Positions 45,963 to 58,460 of a DNA stretch of 64,000 bases are shown one piece after another. The stretch covers positions 532,189 to 596,188 of the forward strand of contig JAZKJV010005773.1 in the NCBI GenBank assembly GCA_037367405.1, in the 5' to 3' direction. Both the position numbers and the translations under genes were made by a program. The DNA is from Ottelia alismoides. Lineage: Eukaryota; Streptophyta; Magnoliopsida; Alismatales; Hydrocharitaceae. The notes beneath the pieces were generated by a model. It was not told the origin of the DNA. It worked only from the letters and a program-made list of their open reading frames with translations, and ran no database searches. Position 1 is the stretch's first letter. Every line of letters starts with the position of its first letter.

Positions 45963-48445
45963 TCAGTACCACCTCCTCCATGGTTCGGCAACAATGGTGG
46001 CGTCAGTACCACCTCCTCCATATGGTGAAGCGACGGCATCAACACCGTCGGTGGGATCAGCATCCATGGTGGCATCAGCACCACCGTCATCATCTCTAGC
46101 GGCATTAGCACCGCTCTCCTCCTCCCCTGGCCCTCGAGAAGTGGCCTGGGGTCGTCGCTCAGACGAGGCGCCGCCTGCTGGCATCCTACCGCTCCTAAGT
46201 ATGACAAAGTCAGTATCAAATAGATATGCAGACATATCACCAAAAGACTCACTCGGAGTGGCATACTCTGTGAAATCTACCCGCTCAGACTTCCTCTTCA
46301 AGTTGTTCAGATTTGGCTCAATCTGGGCAGGTATGGCGGCCTTCCCTCTCACAATCTCCTGCATCTCCTGGCAGAACTCGTCCATCTCCTGTCTAAAAGT
46401 AGCCTGCTGTTCGGTCAGGAGGTGGGCTAGATCATCTACGGCGGGCTTCTCATAGGATGGCTCATGAGAACCTGACAGGTGGCCTCGCTGGTAGTGAGGC
46501 TGCTGCTATGGCTGGTGCTGCAGGTAAGAGGGGTACTGCTGGGGATGATACTGCTGTTGAGGCTGATCACGCCTCCAAGAATGTCCCTACTGATAGGGAC
46601 GAGGACCATACTACTGTGGATGGGGCTGGAATGGCTGCTGCTACTGCTGGTGTACTGGGGGATGCTGCTGGTGATCTCGCTGATGGCCGTACTGGTCACC
46701 CTGAACTGGAGGTTGCTGCTGGGAACTGGCACCTCTGACCGACCAACAGAATCCGGGATGGTTTCATCGGATACCGGGATGGGGTCGGTCGTACCAAATC
46801 CTGTTGACATCCATCAACGGCTCGGGCTCGTAGGAGGGTGGCGGGAGTATTGCCAAAGGCTGATCCGGCTGGTAGACCACCATCTGAGTGTCTGGGGATG
46901 GTGGCGACTGGTAGTATGGCTGCGGGTTCTGGTACGGCTCCGCATGTACAAGATGGACCTGTCTAGGCTGGCTGGAGCTGGAGCGCTGGGACGAGCTGCC
47001 ACTGCCACTCAGATCTCCTCGTGACTGAAGACAGGGCTGAGAAGCCGTCTGTGCCTCCTGGAGACACATGATCTATGTCTTCAAGTCACTCAGTGTCTGT
47101 GCCATCTAATCCATCTGTGATATGCTCTGGCACTGTTTCTTCTCTGTAATCTCCATCTGGTCCAGCTTCTCGCTGATGATGCTCATGTCGGCGGCTGTGG
47201 ACTCAGCCTGTGCGGTTGCTGCTGACGAAGTGGAAGGATCGGCATCGACCCGTGCGATCCTCTGGTATTGCACGGTCTGTGTCTGAGGGCGTCCCTGAGT
47301 GTAGAGTCAGGTCTAAGACATCACTGTTTAGTTCTCGACCATCTCCTCGCAGATGGCCCAGACCTGATCCTCATCCTTGGCGAAGTAGGAACAGCCACAA
47401 GAAGCATTCACCATGCCCTGCAGCTCTGGTGTCAACCCGCAGAAGAAGCTTTGAACTAGGTTCGGCTTCGAAATCTCGTGGTGCGGGCATCTGTCGGTAA
47501 GCTCACGGAACCTCTCCCATGCCTCGTGGAATTGCTCATTGGGAGCATGGAGAAGTTGCTGATTAGGGCCCTCGCTGCGTTCGTCCGCCCGAGTGGGTAG
47601 TACTTGTTCAAGTACTCAGTGCGGAGCTGCTCCCAGGTGTACACGAACTTCCCCAAGTGCTTCAGCCAAGTGGCTGCTATATCTGCCAGTGAAAAGGGGA
47701 AGGCAATCATCCTGATAGTGTCCTCGTCCACCTAACGATCGTGGACGGTGCTGCAGATCATCAGAAACTCCTGGAGGTGAAGATGGGGCTCCTCGGTGGC
47801 GAGCCCATGGAACCGAGGGAGGAGTTGAAGGGTGTTCGAGGGTAACTTGAAGTCCCCCACGATGGCTGGTAGTACCACCCAACGGTGCATCAAAGTCGAC
47901 CCAGGGTTGTGCAACTCCTGCATCGGTCTCGGCTGGTCTAGTGTTGTTACTGCTGCTGTTGCGGCTGCTTCCGCAGCTGCTGCCGCATCGTCGGGTCTCC
48001 TCGGGCCGTCTCCAGGCCTACGCTGGTCGCGGTTGGCTCTCATCTGCTCCATCTCTCTCCTCATCTCAATCATGAAGGCACCCTGATCCCTCAACTGCTG
48101 CTACACTGTCTCAAGGGAGGCGATCAGGGCGGAGTTGATCGCACCCTGGTCCATGATGAATGTCTGCTCGGCTTGGGGACCTCCGGTGTGGTCGTCGCTG
48201 CTGCCGGCCATGGTCTCTGCAAAGGCAAATGACCCAAACTCGGGTGCCGATAAATCTGACTGTGGTCTCTCATATGGCACTGGCATCTCAGGAATGGTAG
48301 AAGGGTGGTCGAGGGGGAACAAGGCGGAATCGAACTCGGGTTCGAGAAGCGGGTCTCGGCTCTCGCGAACCAACCTAGATGAACGGGCGGGTGTACTGAA
48401 AAGTGGTGCAGCCAGAGGCTGCCTAAGGGACCTCCTGCCCATCAT
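45963..48445 (-). pseudogene. gag: gag of element C, decayed
   Basis: The start ATG is at 48445 (MMGRRSLRQPLAAP). The frame is open to TAG 48103-48101 (A has CAT, D CAG), then to the TAG at 47734-47732 shared with A and D, then through MIAFPFSLADIAATWLKHLG to a one-base deletion after SNFSMLP near 47550. Later pieces are 47069-46764 (Gln-rich, DRPHPGIR) and 46385-45963 (DEFCQEMQEIVRG, acidic repeats). It has the full capsid core that D has lost. Confidence 0.87.
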
Positions 48446-50027
48446 CTTTATCTAGCGAGTCGGGAGGATGGGATCTGGAAACAACTATGATGAGCAAACA
48501 ATACCCTGAGTTCACCTACTCAACGCGAGCTGAAGACCGTAAGAGTTCGGTCAGTTATCTTGTCAGTTTTTATTAGGTGATCAAGTCAAGTTAGCAGAGC
48601 GATTACGTGACCTATTGGGAATCTGATTCCCCTAGGAGACTGTCCCGATCCCGAACTAGATCTTTCCCATCCAGTACAAGCCGCGGACCATTTACCGGCT
48701 ACTCGATCGGCTCGCTCTGTTAAGGATATCGCGGCCTGCTTTACCGGAGATCGGAGTGATCCTCACTGGAGAACGACTAGCCCAGAAGCAGTAGTCTGAA
48801 AGGGGTACAGATGTGGCTCTATCCTAGGGTACGGGTCACTCTCTCGCACATGCAAACTAGACAAGGAGGGGGTTGCTCTCCCCAAGACAAATTTTTCTGG
48901 TGAGTGTCTTTTAGGGTCAAGTTGAGTTAGCAGTCCTAATTTTATGTTTTTGATTTTTAGGTATTTTCAAATAAAACAATCGCCTAACGAATTTTTTGAT
49001 TCTCTTGGTCTCTTAAGTTCAAAAACGAGGGGAGAAGTCGAAAAAGCCGATGCGCGTGAAATCAATGATGCATGCACGAGATAGAAGACGTACCTGACTC
49101 CAACAGTCTACATGCAATATGATCCGTGCATAATTGAAAGACAGAATTAAAACTACCTAAATGATGCAAGTGGAAATTCGGGCCCAAACAAGCAGTTCTA
49201 CTCGAAAGAACAATGGCGAAATGGTCAACAGGAGGGGACGGTGTCCGATCTTGGATGCCGATTGGTGCCCACCACAACGAGTCCTGCCAGCGTTGTATAC
49301 GACCTCTAGCGGCGCGGGACCCCTCAAGTGACCAAGTAGTCTTTTTATTTATTTTTATTGTTGTTCCAATTAATGGTCTATAGGTACAGGAAAATTATTA
49401 GTTGTTTGGATCCTATTTATTACGGCACAATCAAGCAAAAATCCTAAGCTAGGGCTAAAATCCGCGAGAAACAAAGGCAGTAAATAAATGATAAAAAGCC
49501 GCGTAAAAAGTCACGAAAAAGCTGATGGGGTCCCCCGAGCACACCGGTGCTCAGCGAAACAGACCTCGAGAGTCCTAAGTGTCTGTCTGTCCTATCCCTG
49601 TATTATTACAATAGTTTAATTACTGAAAATAAAACTAAGCTACTACTAAACTAATCCCGCACTCATGCTGTCTACTCGCGCTCTCCTGCGGCTCCGTGCA
49701 GAAGGGGACCGCCTCCGATTCCTGCGGTTGCGTCGGCTCCTCGAGAGGAGCTGCCTCGGTCCTCGGGCCCTCGCAAGTAAACAAATAGAGCATCAGACCA
49801 GATAAACAAAGCAAATAAATAAACAGGGTATATGTGAAAAAATGCTAATAAAAATAAACACTCAAAACAACAAAAAATAAAAGAAAAGAAAAGAAAAGAA
49901 AATGAAAATAAAAGAAAAACAAAAAGGCACGAAAAGCCATGAAAAGCTGCGGATGAAGAAAAAGCTGCGGAAAGCCACGAAAATCAAAAGAAAAGAAAAT
50001 GAAAATAAACCGACAACTAAGCCGTGC
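48446..50027 (-). other. 5' leader of element C
   Basis: Homologous to the other leaders. On the minus strand the two-tier hairpin is at 49567-49527, and a candidate intron runs from CAG|GTACGT at 49093 to TTTCCAG at 48475. No gene is visible. Confidence 0.6.
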
Positions 50028-50045
50028 TCCCCGGTAACGGCGCCA
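50028..50045 (-). other. Primer binding site of element C
   Basis: The minus strand reads TGGCGCCGTTACCGGGGA, 3 bp from the LTR end, with one mismatch to the tRNA-Asp complement. Confidence 0.88.
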
Positions 50046-50048
50046 TTC

Positions 50049-53000
50049 TGATGTGGCCAAGATCACCGAATGACTAAGGTGAATCAGATAACTAAGGTCG
50101 TTGCGACCTCAGTCACTCGAGAAATCGGCTCGATCAAGAAAATATAAACCAGACCACCAAACAAAAAGATAAAACAATAAAATCAGAAAATAGCAGTCTC
50201 GGCTATGAGATTAGCCTGGTGTAGCACCCAGGGTCGGACTCAGGGAGCACGAGTTGGCCTTGAAGACTACGAAGTAGTCAGAAAAGAAAATAGAACAAAA
50301 ACAAATATTTTTGGTGGTTTTTAATTTTTTTATATTTTTTTGGATTTTTATAAATAATGGAAAATAAGAAAAAGGAAAAATAAGGCAAACTCAACAAAGT
50401 ATTTAAACACTCTAAAATGCTCCAAAAATTCAAACAAAAATATTTTTAAGTTTTTTAGGTTTTTTTACTGTTTTTGATGAATTTTTCAGATTTTTATAAT
50501 TTTATAGATTTTTCTAAAAATCAAAGAAGGCAGAAACAGTAAACTATTGTCTAGCCAGGATTGAAAGATCAATTTAAAATAGCAAATTGATATGTAAAAG
50601 CCTGGAGGTATTTTTTATGAAAACTACATACAACAAAGAAAATTCAGAAAAAGAGTTTGTATTTTTTTGGTTTTTCTATAATTTTTTAGAATTTTTATAA
50701 GTTTTTAAATGTTTTTTTAATTTTTAAGATTTTTATAAGTCCAAAAATAACAAAAATTGGATAGAAAATCAAACACAACAAAATTAACAAAACCTAAATT
50801 TTTTATAATTTTTAAAATAGTTTTGACATTTTTTATGATTTTCTAAATCAAATAGATGCAAAAATGATAGTTTTTGAATTTTTAAAAATATCAAAACACC
50901 TCAAAAATGTACCAAATTTTTGGTGAAAATTTTACACAGTGGCAGGAGCCACGTGTCCAATTTTCACGCAATTTGGATGTAATTTGATATTTTATTTAAT
51001 TAGCACAAGGTCTCATAGTGCAAAGGGACCTATACGTAGTAAAAAGTATTTGCAGGGGCTGAAAGTAACAAATCCAGAAAGTATAGGGTCCCTCGTGCAA
51101 AAAGCCCAAGTTTCCACGCGCGCTGCACATGTTAAGGGCACGGAGGGAGCTATATGTAAATAAAAAATAGCCTCAGGGGCTTAATAGCAACGCGTGCTAA
51201 AAGCCCAGGGAACAAAATGCAAAATATCCAGACAAATTAGCACATGTCGAATAAAACCATTCACAGGGGCATGGATGCAAATATCAAAAAGTAAACTTCA
51301 TTCCATAACACCCAGAAAGTACGAGCCCATACAATGCAATTTGTCTAATACGCACGTGACGAAGCACGTGTATCACACAGGTAGGGACGAAAATGGAAAT
51401 ACCAGAAATATTAAGGTCCTATGTACAATATGTCCAAGAGCTAAAATTTATTTATTAAACTAAACTAAAACAACAAGAAACTGCAAGGGTGCGGGTGCAA
51501 TTACCCAGCCGAGACGCGTGATGGTGCACGTGAGGTGCCAGATGTCGAGGCGGGGTTGGCTGCGGATGTGCGGCTCTGGTGCAGCCGCCTGGACGATCCA
51601 ACGGTGTAGGCGATCGGGCGAACGTGGGCGGCGCGTGTCCGTCATACCACGATCTGACGGTCTGACACCGCAGCGGATGGACGGTGAAGATGCGATCTGG
51701 TGCGACGAGGGAATCCGACGGCTGGCGATGGATAAGGAAGAACTCCTCCTAGTTGAGGTTTCCCGGCTCGCCGGAGAAGATCCAGCAAGTCGATGAACGA
51801 TCGGGGAGGATGGTCCTGCTCGCGATGGATGTCCGCGTCGGGTGGTCACCTCCGATGAAGCTTCCAACGGTCGGATTGTCCGGCGAGGGACAAGCGACCT
51901 GGAGAAGCTCCGGCGAAGGTCTGAAAGCTCGGCCAAGGGGGGTAACTGCACTTTATTCTCTTGCAAAGAAAAGGGCACGCTCGGAGGAGTGCTCCGACGG
52001 GGGTTATTCGTAAAGATGATGAAAGAAGCGACGTGGGAGGTGGGTGAATGCTCCGGCGAAGGCGGCGGAAGGAGCCCACCTCGATCCTGGCTCAAGTGGC
52101 CAAAACCGAGATGATCAGATCGCGGAGGAAGGATGGCGATGGGTCGGCGAGGGTATTTGTACGGGTAGGGGGGACTGGTGGAGCTCCGGCCACTAGGGTG
52201 GAGCTAGTGGAGCTAAAAGACGAAAATCAAAATAGACGGAGAAAGGGAAGCTATCGGGTTTACCTGATGATGGGAGCCGACTGGGAATGAGCTCAAGAAG
52301 CTCTGGGTCGTAGCCTCGAAGGGTCGTCAGAACCCGAGGCTCGGGCGCACCTCGTGGCGGCGCACGGCGGCAGACGTCGTCGGATCAGTGGCTAACGGCG
52401 TCCTCTCCTCTCTGCGACACCACCCTCGCAAAGTTGTCACTCAAAGGAAGGGGATGGAGGTCATGGGACGAAGGAGCAGTGCCAAAGATCTGTGAAAACG
52501 TGCAGCGGAGGTGGCTTATGTACTGCTAGGGGTCCGAGAAGAAGGAGGTCGGGCAAGTCGGTCGGAGCTCGGATCAAAAGGTAGATGATCGAGCGAGGGT
52601 CTCGGATATGTCTAATGTAATTAGGACCCTGGGTTTTGGCGAATGGAGGTCGGGTAAGATGGGGAAAATGGGAGAAGTCGGGTCGGTCACGAGATCCGCG
52701 GGGGAAGAGGTCCGCGGGGGAGAGTTGACCGGGGGTCAACAATCCCCCAAGGACCAATGGGAGGCCTCCATTAGAAATTATTTTGAAATTAAAAATAAAA
52801 TAGTAAATGGGATTATTTCGAAAAACTTAAAACATGAAAAATGTTTATTTATTTTTAAATTATTTTTTTGTGATTTTTATTTATTTTTTTGAAAAATAAT
52901 TTATGTATTTACAAAATATTATTATTATATACAGGTATATACATATGTATTTTCGATTTTTGATTTTTAAGTATTTATTTTTATAAAAATTATTCCAATT

Positions 53001-53729
53001 TTTTATTTTATTTATTTATAGAATGAAATTTGGAATAAAAGTGTATTTTTATTTTATTTTTATTATTTAATTACATAGGTTAAATAAATACTTTTATTTA
53101 CATATATACATGGTATATATACAAGGTGGATTTGGATTTTTATTTTATTTCTTTTTATTTTATTTTTATTTTTCTAATTTTTATTTTATTTATTTACACC
53201 ATGAAATGTGGAATGTAAAAATATTTTTGTTGCATTTTAATTATTTATTTACAAGAAGAAAATAAATAGATAAATTATTCTATATACATGGTCTATGTAC
53301 AATGATGAAGGGAATTTTTATTTTTCCTTTATTTTCTCCATTTTTATTTTATTTTTATATTTAAAAATATATACATATAAATAAATACACATTTTTATTT
53401 TGAATAAGAGGAAAATAATTTTTATTTATACACAGGTATATGTACACACACTTGAGCTTCCTTATCTCTCTCTACTTTGATTCTTTTGCGGCCTGGCCCA
53501 TGCTGAGCCCTCCCTTGGGATTAGGTCGCTCAATATTTATTCTAAATTTCTCCCTCTTTTTCTTTTATTTCTTTATTCTTTTATTTATGCACAAAAACAT
53601 GATAATTATGCATATTTACAAGATGCATGCTAATTGATAAATTATGTTATTTACATGAACGTACATGTGTTTTGCATAGGTTTTGTAGCTAAAATAAAAG
53701 AATAAAGAGTGATGAATGGGTATTCATCA
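50049..53729 (-). repeat. 5' LTR of element C (3681 bp)
   Basis: On the minus strand it starts TGATGAATACCC at 53729 and ends GGCCACATCA at 50049. The W-box palindrome is at 52716-52748 and a weak TATA-like TACATAA near 52520. The candidate intron donor is at 52263, but its acceptor AG near 51964 has changed to AA. A sense ORF of 211 codons (52095-51460) overlaps this GC-rich part. Confidence 0.94.
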
Positions 53730-53734
53730 GCAGC
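53730..53734 (+). repeat. Target site duplication of element C, right copy (GCAGC)
   Basis: One base differs from GCGGC at 22239-22243. After it the element D RT reading resumes (TGAACCTGAACC). Confidence 0.8.
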
Positions 53735-55055
53735 TGAACCTGAACCTTTGAGATGTTGTCATGAAGGAGATTTTGAAATGGTGGAGCGCTTATTTTATCT
53801 ACCCCATCTCCGACTCCAAGTGGATCAGTCCATTGCATGTGGTGCCCAAGAAGACAGGCATCACCACAGTTGTTAGTGAGTCTGGAGAGGAGATCACTAC
53901 CCGGATACCCACTTCTTGGCGGGTCTGTGTGGACTACAGACGATTGAACCAGGCCACCAAGAAGGATCATTTATCCCTACCCTTTATTTACCACATTATT
54001 GAGAGGCTTTCAAGGAAGAGCCATTAATGCTTTTTGGACGGGTACTCCGGATACAACCAGGTGGCCATTGCGCCAGAGGACCAGGCCAAGACTACCTTCA
54101 CCTGTCCCTTTGGGACATATGCTTTCAGATGGATTCCCTTTGGATTGTGCAACGCTCTAGCGACATTCCAGAGGTGCATGTTGTCCATCTTTTCGGACAT
54201 GGTGGGGGAGTGCTTGGAGGTCTTCATGGACGACTTTTCAGTCTTCGGCGACGGATTCGATTCTTATCTTGATTGCCTAGACCGCATCCTCCAGCGATGT
54301 ATTGAGGTGCATCTGTTGCTTTCTTAGGAGAAGAGTCACTTCATGGTGACTCAAGGGATGGTGCTTGGCCATATCATCTCCAACAGGGGCATGGAGGTTG
54401 ATCCGGCCAAGGTGGATATCATTAGGAAACTCAGTCCATCGTCCAACTTGCGGTAGTTACGGTCTTTTCTGGGGCCCGTCGATTTCTATCGACGCTTCAT
54501 TCATGATTTCAGCTGGATTGCCCGACCTATGACTGATCTGCTGACGAAAGACACTGAGTTCATTGTGGATAATAAGTGTCTAGCGTCATTTGAGACTCTC
54601 AAGAGTCTAGTTGTAGAGGATCCTATCCTTCAGCCGCCTGATTGGTCTGTCCCATTCGAGATCATGACGGATGCCTCTGATTTGCCGTGGGGGCCGTGCT
54701 GGGATAAAGGAGGGATGGAGTCCCCTTTTCTATTCACTACGCTAGTCGGACTTTGTATACCGCTCAGCCAAACTACACCGTCACTGAGAAAGAGATGCTA
54801 GTCGTAGTGTTCACCCTAGATAAGTTCAGATATTACATCATTGGATCTAGAGTGACCATCTTCACTGATCATACCGCCATCAGGTACCTCGTGGCAAAGA
54901 AGGATGCCAAAGCCAGATTGACCAGATGGATCCTTCTACTACATGAGTTTGACATAGAGATTAAGGACAAGCTTGGAGTCAAGAATGTGGTGGCGGATCA
55001 TCTCTCTCGATTGGAGTTTCTTGAGGATTCTGAGCAAGATCGAGCCTATTTGTGA
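53735..55055 (+). pseudogene. pol: pol of element D, second part: rest of RT and RNase H
   Basis: RT runs through 53761-54027 (MKEILKWWSAYFIYPISD) and, after TAA 54025-54027, 54034-54327 with DGYSGYNQ and the FMDD motif near 54227. A stop follows at 54325-54327. RNase H has a frameshift after EIMTDAS near 54680, the TAA at 54704-54706 shared in position with A and C, and then an open stretch 54753-55055 with [10 protein letters not shown] and [12 protein letters not shown]. Confidence 0.9.
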
Positions 55056-56378
55056 GACCTTCCCAGATGAGGCGATCCTTGCTATCACTTATCTCCCATG
55101 GTACACCGATATTTTGAACTTTCTTGTTGCCAAGAACGTCCCACAGGATTGGCCCAGGCAGAGACGTCAGACCTTCCTTGCGAAGGCCAAGTTCTACCAT
55201 TGGGAGGATCCCATCCTTTATCATGAAGGAGGGGATAGTGTCTACCGTAGGTGCATTCCTCAAGAGGAGCACCACAGCATCCTCACTTACAGCCACAAGC
55301 TTGAGGCAGGAGGACATCACTCTAGGAGGAGAACGGTACAGAAAGTGCTCCAATCTGGCCTATGGTGGCCTACCCTCTTCAAGGACTCTGATGAGTTCGT
55401 GAAGAGGTGTACTGACTGTCATAGGTTGGACACTTGTGGACAGCGTGATATGACGCCGATGCAGCCCATTCACTTCTGTGAGGTCTTTGACGCATGGGGC
55501 ATCGATTTCATGGGTCCATTCCCTAAGAGTCAGGTATTCGAGTACATTCTGTTGCCCGTTGATTATGTTAGTCATTGGGTTGAGGCCATCCCCGCCCGAA
55601 CTGCAGATGCTAGGACTGTTTGCAGATTTTTGAGGAAGAATATCATTTCACGGTTCGGGGTTCCCAGAGTTTTGATATCTGACGGGGGTCTCATTTCGTC
55701 AACGACAAGGTAAAGGCCCTTGCTAGCGAGTTAAGCATAGACCATCGAGTAGCCACACCATACCATCCTCAGAACAATGGTCTTGCTCAAGTGTCGAACA
55801 GGGAGACCAAGACTATATTGCAGGAGGTCGTCCGCCCTGACCGAAAGGGTTGGTCACAGCTTTTGGACTCGGTCTTGTGGGCATATAGGATGTCCTTCAA
55901 GACATCGTTGGGTACATCTCCCTTTCGCCTCGTTTATGGCAAGCCCTGCCATTTACCAGTTGAGCTTAGACATAGGTCACTCTGGGCAGTCACAGACATT
56001 ATCATGGATCCAGTAAGTGTAGGAGATCAGAGGAGGGCAGAGTTAGCAGTCCTGGAGGAGCTTCGTGATGCAGCCTTTTCGAGCAGCCTACAGTACAAGG
56101 AGAGAGTGAAGGAGTGGCATGATTCTCATATCAGCCACAAGCAGTTTGATCCAGGACAGCGAGTATGGTTGTTCGATGCCAGGTTAAGATTATTTCCAGG
56201 GAAGCTACAGAGTAAATGGAAGGGACCCTATTTGGTTAGAAAGGTACACGACAATGGGAGTATTGATATATCTGAGTTGTCTTCTGAGAGTACCTTTCGT
56301 GTTAACGGGCAGCGCCTTAAACCATATCTAGATCACGAGCCGCTGGTCGTTGACATTGCCCCTATTCACTTTGCGTGA
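55056..56378 (+). pseudogene. pol: pol of element D: integrase
   Basis: The zinc-binding part and catalytic core are open up to 55713 (GGHHSRRRT, CTDCHRLD, GIDFMGPFPKSQ, LISDGG with Asp at 55681-55683). A frameshift follows at once. In the next part the catalytic Glu codon has become CAA (55788-55790), giving Gln. The C-terminal part 55791-56378 is complete, with GQRVWLFDARL and the ending PIHFA. Confidence 0.92.
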
Positions 56379-56508
56379 GATGTGGTCTCTTGACTCACAT
56401 CTATTGCATCTCACGCCTGATTATCACTGTTCTCCTGACTTATATAGATCCAGTTTTCCATATCACACTATTCTTCAGTCCAACACCCCATTTGCATCTT
56501 CGATGTTG

Positions 56509-56897
56509 CTATACTTAGGGTGCACTTTACCCTAAGTATAGGGGGTGTGAGACTTTTGAGTTTCTTTTGATTCATTTCTACCTCTATTTTGCTACCTATA
56601 CTTAGGGATATTTTATCCTAAGTATAGGGGAGGTAGACCCTGTACATTCTCACTCGGATTTCCCTTTGTGTACAGCCTGCTAAACTTAGGATTATTTGAT
56701 CCTAAGTATAGGGGGAAACCTCGAGATCCTCTTGCATTTCTATTCTTTGATTCGTCTTTGTATATAGCCTTACTTTTCACTTCCCTATACTAAGCACGAG
56801 TTATGTCTTCTTCATCGCTCTTGAGTCTGAGGAAATCGTTCGAGCTAAGTATAGGGGGGTGTGTATATATTTCATATATACTTTAGCCATAACTCGT
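56509..56897 (+). other. 3' hairpin array and pseudoknot-like segment of element D
   Basis: Hairpins lie at 56509-56545, 56596-56630 and 56679-56715. The interleaved block has a 56783-56795, b ACGAGTTATG 56796-56805, a' 56843-56857 and b' CATAACTCGT 56888-56897, arms b and b' being perfect complements. Confidence 0.85.
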
Positions 56898-58355
56898 ACT
56901 TTGTGTATGTTAATAAATAAAAATGGCTAAAAACCAAAAATCCATAAAAATTAAAAATGTTTCCTTGTAAATAAAATTCTTTTATTGCACATACATAGCT
57001 AGTTGTACAAATTATTTTTGTAAAAATGTTTGTAAAAATCTTTTTGTGTAAATATTTTGTAAATATTTTCATATCAAAATTATGTATATAGTACAAAATT
57101 TTTGAAAAAGGTTGGAAAAACAAAAGTTTGCAAAACCCTGTGTAAATTTGTGTAGATATTTTGCAAAACTTGCATTCATGCATACATCCATGTTTTCAAA
57201 ACATTTTTCAAAAATTTTGCACATTTGTAAAAAGTTTGTAAATATTGCATCTTTGTAAATATTTGTATAGTTTTTCCGAATCATAGTTGACATTTAAACT
57301 ATCCTGGAATTAAATTGAAAAATGGAGCTTGGTTAAGATCTTAATCCACCTAATTCTAAGAGGGACCTTATAGGGCTTAGGGTATAGACTTTTCATGTCC
57401 ATGTTGACTTAATTCTTTGAGTCCACTAGGCTATGATCATATGTCATCTCGATAAGCCTAAGTAGAGCACTTAACAACACACGCATGACTCATATAGACA
57501 ATGTCTTTACTTGGACCAGCACTTTACACCGAGCTCTCTATGGATGAGGTGGTGAGGAGGCAGTCTTCCTTGACTTGGGGTAGCATATGAGGGTAGTACT
57601 TCTAGGCGTAACCTCTCTTCTTATTATAGAGAAGGAAGTGCATCTCAACTTGGTCTGGTCGCTATGAGGTCTAACGACAGGAGTTGTGGGTTGCAATAAT
57701 GCTTCAAAAGAGGGATAGTCTACTGGCTCAAGAGGAAAAACTCATTAGGTATATATGCTGCACTTTTTAGATATATTGTATATATGTACATCAAAAAATG
57801 ACAAAAAGGAAAGAGAACTCCAAAAAAGTGGTGGGTCTGATAGAAAATGATAATCCCACCGGAGTGTATATAGTGCAATAAGCAAAGCTTGAGACTCATG
57901 TTCCATCTTATGTAGCTTGTAGCAGGGAGACTTAGCTACACTGGTTGAGCTCCTAGGGATACATGGCTACACTGGCCCTTGGTCCATTCTCTTCTCCCCC
58001 CTCTTCTTGAGCCGATTGAACTTAAACTTAGAAGGGAATACACCGCTCCTCGAGGAAAGAGTGGCCAGACTAGGGCATTAGAGTTACCTTGTTGGGGAGG
58101 GTTGTCATTTCGCTACTTCTGAGGTGGAGAGCTATACCTCACTTACACAGTACTAGGAAAGATTCATAGTCTTCAGGGTTTGTGTATGTAGACTTGTTCT
58201 GATCTGGATTATTGAGGAGTCTTGACTATAGATTAGTGGAACTTAGAGGCTGTTGAGTTTTAAATCTAAGTCCAAATAAGGTTCCGATACATTAATAATC
58301 CAAAGATCTGACTGAGCTTCATACTTCAATTTAGTGAAGGCAAGTTTAATATTCA
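56898..58355 (+). other. 3' untranslated region of element D
   Basis: Same conserved AT-rich region as in A, B and C. Inverted repeat arms lie at 57308-57341 and 58304-58334, more mismatched than in the others. No gene is visible. Confidence 0.7.
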
Positions 58356-58359
58356 CCAG

Positions 58360-58460
58360 CAGGTGTGCATCTCTTACTCTGCATGCATCATTGATTTCTT
58401 CGTGCATCGACTTTTTCGTCTTCTCCCCCCATTCTCTGGACTTAAATAATCAGGAGAACC
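58360..58460 (+). mobile_element. Element E, first fragment: part of a 5' leader
   Basis: It matches 17754-17860 of the D leader (CATCTCTTACTC, then GGACTTAAATAATCAGGAGAA). Its homology begins at CAGGTGTGCAT, the position of the candidate leader intron donor. No LTR or PBS precedes it; it is joined directly to D's 3' UTR. Confidence 0.85.
58456..58460 (+). repeat. Target site duplication of element F, left copy (GAACC)
   Basis: GAACC is repeated at 63543-63547, and the leader of E then reads continuously (AGGAGAACCCGAAAAA). Confidence 0.93.

Larger units (their letters stand above)
22244..53729 (-). mobile_element. Element C: Athila-like retrotransposon on the minus strand, split by element B
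   Basis: Read on the minus strand: 5' LTR 53729-50049, PBS, leader, gag, protease, RT, RNase H, integrase, hairpin array, 3' UTR, polypurine tract, 3' LTR 38874 to 22244. Without the 12,956-bp element B and one 5-bp duplication, C is about 18.5 kb. Its two LTRs match closely along their length. The coding regions are broken, and a segment of about 680 bp at the gag/protease border is duplicated. Confidence 0.93.
53730..58355 (+). mobile_element. Element D, right fragment: rest of pol and 3' UTR, 3' LTR missing
   Basis: It continues D from the exact codon where C inserted. It ends near 58355 inside the 3' UTR (after GGCAAGTTTAATA), about 110 bp before the expected polypurine tract, where it is joined to a leader fragment of element E. 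Confidence 0.88.
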
